From Telmatactis stephensoni (lineage: Eukaryota > Cnidaria > Anthozoa > Actiniaria > Isophelliidae): a stretch of DNA of 64,000 nt. A model generated the notes under the pieces. It was not told the DNA's origin, searched no databases, and saw nothing but the letters and a program-made list of their open reading frames with translations. Where the stretch lies: contig JALIZF010001626.1 of NCBI GenBank assembly GCA_029948255.1, positions 124,001-188,000 of the forward strand, given 5' to 3'. This document shows positions 35,020-43,891 of the stretch, piece after piece (the first letter of the stretch is position 1; the number at the start of each line of letters is the position of its first letter). The translations under genes and the position numbers were made by a program.

Positions 35020-35155
35020 CATGTAAGGTAATCCGGAACTAGGCTGGATTCCGGATCCTATGGCCTGGATTCCGGATCCCAATTGCTTGGATTCCAGATT
35101 CTAGTTAATGGATTACAGATTCCAGTGGCTGGATTGTGGATTCCAAAATCTTTAA
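35020..35155 (+). repeat. GGATTCCGGAT-rich element, copy 1
   Basis: Begins TGTAAGGTAATCCGGAA and then repeats TGGATTCCGGAT variants about every 20-25 bp until about 35155. A second copy lies at 46.4-46.57 kb. No coding content. Confidence 0.6.
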
Positions 35156-35379
35156 TAGTTTTCAAGAAGCTGAAAAATACATTTTAAAGCTTTGGCCAAG
35201 AAATGTATTTTCTATGCAAAACTATGTACCATAATCAAGTATATGTAAATGCATAAATAAGTTATAAAGAAAGAACGAGAACACATACCTGTCATTTTGA
35301 GAAGTCTTGCTTTTCCATACAAGAGTCATATGAACAAAGCATCCGATGTCGGAGGTTATGGCTGATTTTATAAGTGTTG

Positions 35380-37417
35380 CTGGGCTAAAAATAACGGCCA
35401 GTTATCGGACAATGTCCTGCCAGGATTGCAACTTGACAGGTCAAATCTTTGCATTGCCGGTCATTGTGACTGGTCACTTTTTAGCAGACACTGAACGGTA
35501 ATTTTTAGACAGAAACGTAGTTGTTTCAAAAGGGTTTCCTCAAATGCTCAGATAACACACAGCTTAGCTGTGAGAGCTTAATGTGGTTATTATATTACAA
35601 CAGAAACACATAAGGGAGTTGAAACATGTAACACGGGTTCCATGCTCCGGAATATTCAAATTATGCAAATGAGGCAAAGGCGCTTTTTGACCATATTTGG
35701 AAAATGAAAACTTGGCCAAAAATATATTTTGTAGCTTTTATTTGTAATTTTTCGGTCATTATTAAAGTATATTTTGCATTTTTGATGACTTTGGACATCC
35801 TAAAGTGCAACTTCGTACTCTGAAAAGAAAGTTTATGATCAGCTCCAAATGTTGAGTCCTCAAGGCAAACAGTAAGTGGATTTACAAAGCATTTTATCGC
35901 TCTTTCAGCTACTTTAAACACATTCAGAACAAACAAATAAACAACGTATTTAGTGTCTACCTAAGCGCTTCTATTTATTTGAATTTTTTTAAATAATGAC
36001 TGTCTGTTTACAAGTATAAAATCTCTGTAAAATTTCTTCATATTCGAGGTTACGATTCAAGCGTTCCTTACCAGAAAATTGCCCTGGCTTGGCCTCCGAG
36101 TCTTCACAATTTAGTCAGTTACCTTGAAATAAAATTCTGTTTCGTTTTGAACATGATTTGATCACTATAAGCTGCTGGAAAGTGAGCAACATGTAGATGG
36201 GAAATTGTTCCGCCATTTTTTGAAGGTCATATCATTACCAAATATGGTCATAAAACGCTTGTTTTGCTCATTTGAATATTCCGGAGCATGGAACCAAAGA
36301 AATGTACCGTTGTTACACGTTTCAACCCCTTATGTGTTTCTGATTACAATAAATTGATTCTATGGCAGTAATAAATATTGACAAAGTATGTCAACGGCTT
36401 TAAATTAAAATTCATGGTCTCACAAAAACAACAGCAAAATCGTAGCCCACACACAGAAATCAAGAACTTTATTCATCTGAAATGGTAGCTGAAAATGATT
36501 TATAAATGTGTTGTAATATAGCTGAAATACTTGAGCGATATGTTTTGATGAACAACAAGAATGAATTACTAGTGTGAATGACGAATATGCAAATTACCTA
36601 CCGGAAGGTAGCAAAAGGTCAAGTAATAGTCCAAAACATTTTTGTTTGTTTAAAACTAGATAACATTGGATCAGAGTTGTAGATACAGTTACAAAACATT
36701 CAATGTTCAAAAATTTCCCTCAAACAACTCGAAAATCTGTAAAACTAGAGGACAAAATATCTTTGAGAAAAGTAAATATCAAGATACTTGTAACATGATC
36801 GCTAAATTGGCGACAAGCTGGCGGCCTGTTTTAATTAATTTAAAACTTCTTGGCATAACATTCCAGTTTCCCTTTTACTGAAAGTTAAATGCCAATTGAA
36901 ATAAAATCAACAATTCCAGTTGTCTTTAAACGTTTTATCAATCATACAGTACATTATGACATAATGTGAGTTTCCTGTGTTTTATCGATTGAGTTCCCGT
37001 ATGTTTCAATATGGTGGCATACTGAATATGATCGTGTGGTCTTGATCGACTCTTGACTTCACTTCATCTTTTAAATACAAAAGAGTAGCCTAAATCATCA
37101 GAGTAAAATCATGATAATAATATATACAATGCTGTATGACTGACGAAATGCAGGTACATGGAAACGCGTCTACAGCAGGAATTTTACGGCAACGTTTGTA
37201 ATTAAAGGCTACACAAAGTCTCAGAACAACAAACAAAGAAACAGAAACCCCCCAAAAAACGACAACACAAAAAAATAGACTCCCAGTGCATGAAATGTTT
37301 GAAATGCACAATTTTTGGAAAAAAGTTTGTCGGGACAGAAACAGGGTATGACCGAGCTAAAATTGATTTGGCCAGACATCATGTCCGGCCACTGACCAGC
37401 CGTTATTTTTAGCCCTG
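35380..37417. mobile_element. hAT-like non-autonomous element (2 kb)
   Basis: Left end CTGGGCTAAAAATAACGGCC (35380), right end inverted CAGGGCTAAAAATAACGGCT (37417); CAGGGCT...AAATAACGG is a common hAT terminus. The flanks share GTTGC but a full 8-bp duplication is not clear. There is no transposase inside; the interior holds another MITE (35601-36342). Other ORFs in it have no recognisable content. Confidence 0.6.
35601..36342. mobile_element. nested MITE with ~105-bp inverted ends
   Basis: The ends CAGAAACACATAAGGG... and its inverted copy extend about 105 bp inward, including GGTTCCATGCTCCGGAATAT and GACCATATTTGG in both. Directly flanked by ATTACAA on each side (35594-35600 and 36343-36349), a 7-bp target duplication. 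CAG ends and a 7-8 bp duplication suggest a hAT-type MITE. Confidence 0.8.
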
Positions 37418-38814
37418 GTTGCATGAAATTCTTAAGAAAAAAGTTGATGCAGTGGCGAAATATTTTACTCACTGTAGTCATGCATAGTTAGCAGTATTTT
37501 GACTTTTAATTTCTGTGGCTGTTTTCATTGGCTAAAATAACTAAATCATTATTTGTGCATTTCCTTTATTTTGAGTAACTTTAATACACCAAGGAGCATG
37601 GCCAATCTACACACTAACACACTTTAATGAAACTATCACTGACTTGCACGTGTAATAACAATGAACATTTCTCATTTATATACATTTTGAGCCCGTGCGC
37701 ATCACGTACAAAACAAAACAAAAAAGTATGCAGTCCTCGCAATCAATACACAAAAGGCGAGCTCGACCATACAAGACTATCTTCTGAGTTTTTTGCTTTC
37801 ATTTGAAAAAAATATGAATAATGGTTTGATTTGTTCATCAGTGCTTCAGTTTCTATTTCTTCTAGTATGAATTGCGAACCTTGTAGTTGTTCTCCCGGAA
37901 AAGCTAACACCTTCCAGATGGGTTGGCACTGACTGCTTTAAAGTATGAGTCACTTCTTGTTTGTCTTCACAGTCTTAGTTTGAAGAGGAGTCATCAATAT
38001 CATCTCCATTGGCAAGTCTTGACAAATGGATGTCTTCCTCTGATGTTAAGACTTAGCTTTCTTTGTCTGGTTCATAGGTATACGAGTTCACCCTTTCAAC
38101 ATTTAGGTGAATTGGTTTTACTTAACTCGCCTAATGTATATGTCAGATGGCTGTCTGTCTGACACATCCATGAGAATTCCACAGTCTTTTTTGTAAACTC
38201 TCCACTTGATAGTTCTACATGGGTGTCTTCTCTAAGTATGGCTAATCAGTAAGGTGAGATTTCCCTTTTTCGGTTATGCCTTAATAGACATTTCCGATTT
38301 ACTGGCTTAAAGGCCAATTTGGTACTAATAGTACCAGACAATAGTACCAGCCTCTATGTGTCACATTTTGAGATACATTTTCATACAATTTTTAGTTTTG
38401 TATATATAAAAGAGATGCACATCTTAAGCAAGTTAATGTACAAATTGTAATAAATCCGGTTCAGAGTGGACGCAGCCTGATCATGAAGTGATTTCTAGAT
38501 CTAATGCAGAGGTGTAAGTGTTATGCACTAGTTATTGCACGCTCTGAAAACTAGTCTACATTCACTATTCAATAACTCAATGGACATATCAAAAATGAGA
38601 TAAATTTAAGAACATTTGAGTTTGAATTGGACTTATTTTTGACGCTTGTCATTGCACAAGATTTATTCAACGGCCGACCACGGGAAAGCCTCGATTAGCT
38701 AGTTTTAGCTAAATCAGTAACGGAGTAGTGACTGTCTTCACATTTCAGTTTTCACTGCTGCATACTGAGAATTAGTCTCTGTTGTAGACATCTTTTGTAG
38801 TTCGCCGAAAAGCT
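37418..38814. other. no gene seen
   Basis: AT-rich sequence with short incidental ORFs; no repeats recognised. It forms the left flank of the Rep/Tc1 element. Confidence 0.4.
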
Positions 38815-39001
38815 ACAATCTCTTGCAGAAATACTGTGCCACTTATGCCCCCTTCCCCCGTTCCAATGTTGATCAGTGATGGTTTTAACTATCTGAGGCG
38901 CGGGATAGAGATTTCGAGCCCAAATATCAACATTGGAAGGGGGGAAGGGGGTACCAGTCTAAGAAAATATTCCGGCACACTTTAATATGCAAGGGATTGT
39001 A
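38815..39001 (+). repeat. 187-bp terminal direct repeat, left copy
   Basis: Identical to 42805-42991. Its own ends are inverted repeats (TACAATCTCTTGCA / TGCAAGGGATTGTA), and an inner arm pair (CCCCCTTCCCCC...CCAATGTTGAT with ATCAACATTGG...GGGGAAGGGGG) makes it a strong hairpin, with about 40 bases between the inner arms. It resembles a TA-flanked MITE. Confidence 0.9.
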
Positions 39002-39258
39002 TTTACAGCCGGAAATCTAGATTAACAAATGACGTGAAGTACGTGTTGAAAAGTCACGACGTCAGAAGTAGAAATTGTAGAAGACACGAGAAAGCTCCAA
39101 ATTGCATACACCAGAACACGTTCATAAAAATATGTTATTCCGTAATTTCACCAGAAAGGGTTCCAAGAATATATATATATGCATTAAACAAACAAAACGA
39201 TTTATAGGAACCAAAAAAGCATATTCGAAAGGAGGGAGAGTAGAGGTAAACAATAGCA
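39002..39258. promoter_or_regulatory. leader between left repeat and transposase
   Basis: No gene. Contains an (AT)7 tract at about 39169-39182. Presumed promoter of the transposase. Confidence 0.35.
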
Positions 39259-40330
39259 ATGGCCATTGACCCCAAGACAAGGGCAATGGTGTTTCATTTA
39301 TGCAGAATTCGAGGACTGTCTATTCGCAAAGTGGCAAAAGAATGTAATGTCTCTAGAGCCACTGTGTGGAGAATGCGTCATATGCAATAAATCTGTTAAA
39401 GAACGGCCCGAAACAAGAGGAAGACCAAAGAAATTAACAGCACGTCAACAAAGGCAGCTTAGAAGATCGATACAGATACTTAGAGAGCAAGAGGGATATT
39501 TCACGATAAAGAGACTGATGGAGAACGCAGGTATAACTAGAAGAGAGGTTTCCGAGAGTACAATATCGCGCTTTTTAAACAAAGAAGGGTACTATTACCT
39601 TCAAGCCCCAAAGAAAGGGCTGTTAACGAAGGCAGACATGAAAAAACGAAGAGTTTTTTCACGCAAGATGCGAAAAGATTTTGGTAGCGATGTATGGACA
39701 AAGGAGATAGCATTTTACCTTGATGGAACAGCGTTTGCATATAAGAGAAATCCTTTGGATCAAGCCCAGGCACCCAAAGCCAGAGTATGGCGCAAGAAAT
39801 CAGAAGGTTTGGACCGTGGCTGTACGGCAAAGGGCAGAAAAACAGGAACTGGCGGGAAAATGGTCAAGGTCATGGTTGCTATAAGCTACAACAAGGGCGT
39901 TATCATATGCAAAGCTTATGATAAATTGGATGGTCCATATTTCGCAAAGTTTATTGACGACAACTTCGAGACAATGTTTCTCAATGCTGATAAAGGTCCA
40001 AAGCAATTGTGGATTCAGGACGGGGACCCCAGCCAGAACTCAGCGTTGGCCCGTGCGGCTATGGCCCGCGCAAAGTGTGACCTTATCAAGATACCTCCGA
40101 GAAGTCCCGACCTCAACCCGATCGAGAACATTTTCAAGCTGGTTTCTGATGCATTGCGTGAACAAGCAATAACGGCGCAAATGAAAAAAGAAAAGTACGC
40201 AGAATTTAAGGCTAGGGTAATATCGACAATTCAAACAATACCCATAACCACGATAAACGACATAATCGCATCGATGCCAAATCGATTACAAGGAATTATA
40301 AAGAGAAAAGGACAGCGTTTAAGATACTAG
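39259..40330 (+). pseudogene. Tc1/IS630-type DD34E transposase with +1 frame break
   Basis: The ATG at 39259 opens a frame with a helix-turn-helix (FHLCRIRGLSIRKVAKECNV then SRATVWRM) that stops at TAA 39388. The rest (NKSVKERPETRGRPKK, a second HTH-like region TRREVSESTISRFL, then the catalytic domain to 40330) lies in the +1 frame. Catalytic residues: D in IAFYLDGTAF, D in LWIQDGDPSQNSA and E in RSPDLNPIENIF, with 34 residues between the last two. IS630-type transposases are about 340-360 residues, as here. A one-base indel near 39380-39388 is the simplest explanation; a frameshift during translation cannot be excluded. Convergent with the Rep gene. Confidence 0.82.
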
Positions 40331-41109
40331 ATAGGACAAACTATGCATGTAAAGCTCCGTACTATTCGCAAAACCGATTTATTGATAATAAAAACAACAC
40401 GTACAATGAGATCATCTGAATGTAATAACTTTTAGCTTCGATAAGAGATATGCGCCTGCTTCTGCATTTGAACAGGGCTGATAATTGAAGATAACAATCA
40501 AAAAAGATCTATTGTAGAGCAAACAACTATTTTTGAAGAGACTGACTGTGTCTTTGCTATGACACCTCTGTCACTCTGTCAAGTTTATGAAATAATGTTT
40601 ACATATGCAAATGAGAACGCCACCCCAACCCTACCCTTGTATGGGGAAGCGATCCTATACAAGATAACGAATCACCACAATGGGTCACCATCGAAGACAT
40701 GTGATAAAACAGCTCGTTAAAATACGTATGGCGCCCTTTACAGCAAGAAAAAGTAATCTCTACATCGCAACACTATGGTGAACCTGTCTTTTGGGTATTA
40801 TTGAAGGGAAGCGCAATAATTCCTGGTCATTGTTCTATGGTGACCCGTTCATACCTAAATATAAATAAGAACACACTATTACATCTTATCTTAAAGCATG
40901 GTGATCCGTCATTAATTGTCTTAATATTAAGACGTTATCACTCAAAAGCCCTGAATTATAAGAAAAAGATCTAAATGTCTAAACACACAGGTAAATTGAG
41001 TTAGTTCTAGGCCAACACGAGACGTTTATCCGCGTATTCAAGATGGTGACCCGTTAACATCACCGTGCGAAGCGCGTCATGCATGAATGCTAATATCGCT
41101 GCTCTCCAT
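40331..41109. promoter_or_regulatory. intergenic region with iterated ATGGTGACCCGT motif
   Basis: Five copies between the convergent genes: inverted at about 40682 (TGGGTCACCATCG), and direct at about 40773 (CTATGGTGAACCTGT), 40835 (CTATGGTGACCCGTTCAT), 40898 (CATGGTGATCCGTCAT) and 41043 (GATGGTGACCCGTTAAC). Rep proteins of this general class bind iterated sites near an origin, so this may be the origin or iteron region. No ORF of note. Confidence 0.55.
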
Positions 41110-42438
41110 TTAATAAAGAATGAACTCTGCAAAACAACGACCACATGATGGGATACTGACTTGTTCATGTTCCGGGATTTGTGAAAAGAAATGAAATGAT
41201 CGCCATCTCACTCTCATCATCTCAGTTTCCACTCGGTCAACTGTACCCCCTCTTACATAACTAAAGTGCTCATTCGATGTGCAGAATATAGGCGAATCCT
41301 GTTCAAAGACTATGTCTTGGGCATAATGTGTTTTCGGTGCAGGAAAACGGACCAGTTGTCCCTCGAGAAGTAGGAGGAGATTGTGCCAAGGAATTATCTG
41401 TGGTGACCATCGAAAGTCATTTAAATAAATTACCTCACAACCATCCACACCTACCCAGGCAAAGCTTGATGTCGCGGGATTACTAAAGGTATCGTAGATA
41501 GCTGTTAACGGATTGAGTATAAATGACTTGCCGCAATTTGCTTCTCCTGTTAGCAGGAAATTTCTGTATTTCCCCCGCCCTTGCTCTAGCAATAAGCGAA
41601 TAGCTCCTACAAACTGTGAGGTATCGATATTGTTGCGCGAGAGTATATTTCTCGCGAGTTCCAACCATTTCTTGTTACAGTTAGACACACATTCTCCTTG
41701 AAAGGCCGCCTGAAGTCGCTCTAAACGACTCTGTCGCGATCGAACGAGACGTCTTGGGGCTTCGAACAATTCCCATGCAACACGGATTGCTTCGTCCACT
41801 ACTTTTGCACCGCGGTTTACGATAAACTGGGCGAGGTCAGTTTTTCCTTGACTCTGTTGTTCTTGCGCTAACGCTAAAAGCTCTAGGCGGGACTTGATTC
41901 CTTTGTTGACAACTATTTGAGAAACCTCGTGAATACTCAATTGACGTTTCCTCTTTTTTCCTCTAGCACTTCGTGCCGTTGTGCCACTCCTTGCTACTCT
42001 GCGCCATGCAGCTGTTGCTCGCGTTGTTTGAGGAAGTTCTGCGTTCGTAAGATCTGGATGTCTCTCTGACTGAATATAGTCTGAATCTTCTTTTGTGGTG
42101 TAATGCCAAGCAGAATAGTAATTATCGTGACGACTGGAGAAGCTCACACGTACACCGTGTCTTTCTTCCAGAACACTCCTAATTCTCCTCCACCTGTGCC
42201 GCCCCGATAACTTTACAGCCATATGGTAATGGAAACCAGAGTTCTGATGATTTTCTTGAGCACATACCCAATGAACAATCTGTATATTGCATGTTGAAAA
42301 TGCTTCTTGAACTATGTTTACAAAGCTCTGTTGGGTTGGGCATGTTAGAATATTGACTTGACTATATGTTATCAAATAGCTCCTTCTCACGTCACGATTG
42401 CGAAGCGTATAGTTCTCCCATTGTTCTTCGCCGTCCAT
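41110..42438 (-). CDS. HUH endonuclease / SF3 helicase replication protein (Rep)
   Basis: Intact 442-codon ORF. The N-terminal HUH nuclease has motif I YLITYSQ (about 21-27), motif II GFHYHMAVKL (two His at 70 and 72) and motif III WHYTTKED (Tyr113, Lys116, YxxK). A basic linker (ARGKKRKRQ) follows. The superfamily 3 helicase has Walker A GEANCGKS (298-305), Walker B CEVIYLNDF (about 334-342) and motif C PIFCTSN (about 383-389). This two-domain plan is that of rolling-circle and rolling-hairpin Rep proteins of small DNA viruses and plasmids; similar genes are scattered in invertebrate genomes. All key residues are present, so the protein may work. It would nick an origin and unwind DNA in the nucleus. 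It shares an element with a DDE transposase and hairpin-forming ends. Confidence 0.85.
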   Translation of the reverse strand: MDGEEQWENYTLRNRDVRRSYLITYSQVNILTCPTQQSFVNIVQEAFSTCNIQIVHWVCAQENHQNSGFHYHMAVKLSGRHRWRRIRSVLEERHGVRVSFSSRHDNYYSAWHYTTKEDSDYIQSERHPDLTNAELPQTTRATAAWRRVARSGTTARSARGKKRKRQLSIHEVSQIVVNKGIKSRLELLALAQEQQSQGKTDLAQFIVNRGAKVVDEAIRVAWELFEAPRRLVRSRQSRLERLQAAFQGECVSNCNKKWLELARNILSRNNIDTSQFVGAIRLLLEQGRGKYRNFLLTGEANCGKSFILNPLTAIYDTFSNPATSSFAWVGVDGCEVIYLNDFRWSPQIIPWHNLLLLLEGQLVRFPAPKTHYAQDIVFEQDSPIFCTSNEHFSYVRGGTVDRVETEMMRVRWRSFHFFSQIPEHEQVSIPSCGRCFAEFILY

Positions 42439-42804
42439 TCAAATCTCGACTTTTATAAACATTCCACAAAGATTTTTCACGCTTCTATAGACTCTACGAC
42501 TTCAAAATACAATGGTTACAATCTTTTTGTTATTTGTAGATCCTGTAAATTGCATACTAATTACATTCGAATGGCTTTCTGTACTAATTATGGATTCACT
42601 TTCTCTCCGATTTTTTTCGTCATTAGTATATAATTTTTTTCCTAATTTTGACATAATATATATGAGTTCTATTGCTGTGCTATTCGTGGAAATTTTTGGG
42701 TTAATTTCCGTCACAGTTAACATTCAAGTTTAGTATACGTTGTCTATATCTATATCGTAGACTACAGCACTTCCCGACTTGCATTCCAATCGTGCCTATT
42801 TTAC
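42439..42804. promoter_or_regulatory. Rep upstream region
   Basis: No gene; presumed Rep promoter between the ATG (42438) and the right 187-bp repeat. Confidence 0.35.
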
Positions 42805-42991
42805 ACAATCTCTTGCAGAAATACTGTGCCACTTATGCCCCCTTCCCCCGTTCCAATGTTGATCAGTGATGGTTTTAACTATCTGAGGCGCGGGATAGAG
42901 ATTTCGAGCCCAAATATCAACATTGGAAGGGGGGAAGGGGGTACCAGTCTAAGAAAATATTCCGGCACACTTTAATATGCAAGGGATTGTA
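42805..42991 (+). repeat. 187-bp terminal direct repeat, right copy
   Basis: Identical to 38815-39001, same orientation. Its left flank is TTTTAC rather than TA directly, whereas its right flank is TA. Confidence 0.9.
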
Positions 42992-43099
42992 GCTCGTTGT
43001 GGGAATACGTTTAGAATTGAAAATACTACACAATTCAAAGTAGATTTGCACAAGTTTAATCTATGCTATTGTGCTGATGGCTTTCATTACACCATGTGA

Positions 43100-43490
43100 A
43101 TAATGTTAACAATAACTGCACATAAACAATTGTATATGGATAAATAATGGCAACTGTCAAGAATATAATAAGCAATTATTGGATGAGGGCGAGTATAATA
43201 TGAAGAATGATGTAGGCTGAGGTGGCTGTTAATCTCGCGCCGAAGCCGTAGGCCGAGGCGGATAACAACCCATGAAGTCTGCATAATTTTTCATATCATA
43301 CGATAGCCGAATCCAATAATTGTTTGATTATTCATTCAAAATATATACAAAGCATGATTACACTGATTTTGAAGTGTGTTTGAAGCCATTTTCCGCTCAA
43401 CAAACGCCCTGTGAAGTCAGAGTACAGGCAAAAAAATTGTATGATGCGCTGGTCATATATTTTGAATGAATAATAAGAAATAATACTGTA
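43100..43490. repeat. foldback region with ATTATTCATTCAAAATATAT arms
   Basis: ATTATTCATTCAAAATATAT (43330) and its inverse (43459) are about 110 bp apart, and AATTATTGGAT / ATCCAATAATT arms lie at 43155 and 43310. Likely one or two small MITEs. No gene from 42992 to 43891. Confidence 0.45.
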
Positions 43491-43891
43491 AAAGGTATTT
43501 TGGAAACAAACAAATGCTCATAAATATAGGTTATTGATAGTATTAATAGTTATTAATTTTTGAGTCGCAGTATTTTAGTGAGCCTTTAATTTATTTAAGG
43601 CCCTTCCAGACGAGCAAATTTTCGAGTATGACAAATTTTCTATGATAAGTTGTTTTTGCTCATGAGAAAATTTTGACAAATTTCATGTGACTAATGCACT
43701 TGTTACATGAAATTTGCTCAAGTAGAAGGGCATTTAGACATTTAACAATTTCTGGATTTTCAACTTTTGGCACTGAAACGCTCGCTCTGAGGTTAGTGTA
43801 CTGAGTTCCCAAATGTTGGTGACGTGACAGTTGATAAAGAAAACCATTTGACTGCTGTTAGTAAGCAGCAACATTGTGTGCGCCCTGATGT

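Larger units (their letters stand above)
38815..42991. mobile_element. Rep/Tc1-IS630 composite element with identical 187-bp hairpin direct repeats
   Basis: 4177 bp bounded by two copies of a 187-bp sequence that are identical over their full length and in the same orientation. Inside are a Tc1/IS630-type transposase (plus), a spacer with a five-times-iterated motif, and a convergent HUH/SF3 Rep gene (minus). The outer flanks read AGCTA|CAATC and GATTG|TAGCT, compatible with a TA target duplication, as for Tc1/mariner/IS630 elements. Identity of the two repeats suggests recent insertion or conversion. Confidence 0.75.

Noticed and set aside
41110..42438. Endogenous viral element (plain integrated small DNA virus)
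   Set aside because: No capsid gene is seen and the Rep lies with a transposase between shared repeats, so a mobile element is preferred; viral ancestry of the Rep is not excluded.
38815..42991. LTR retrotransposon
   Set aside because: The direct repeats do not have TG...CA ends, are internally palindromic, and the interior lacks gag, RT, integrase, primer-binding site and polypurine tract.
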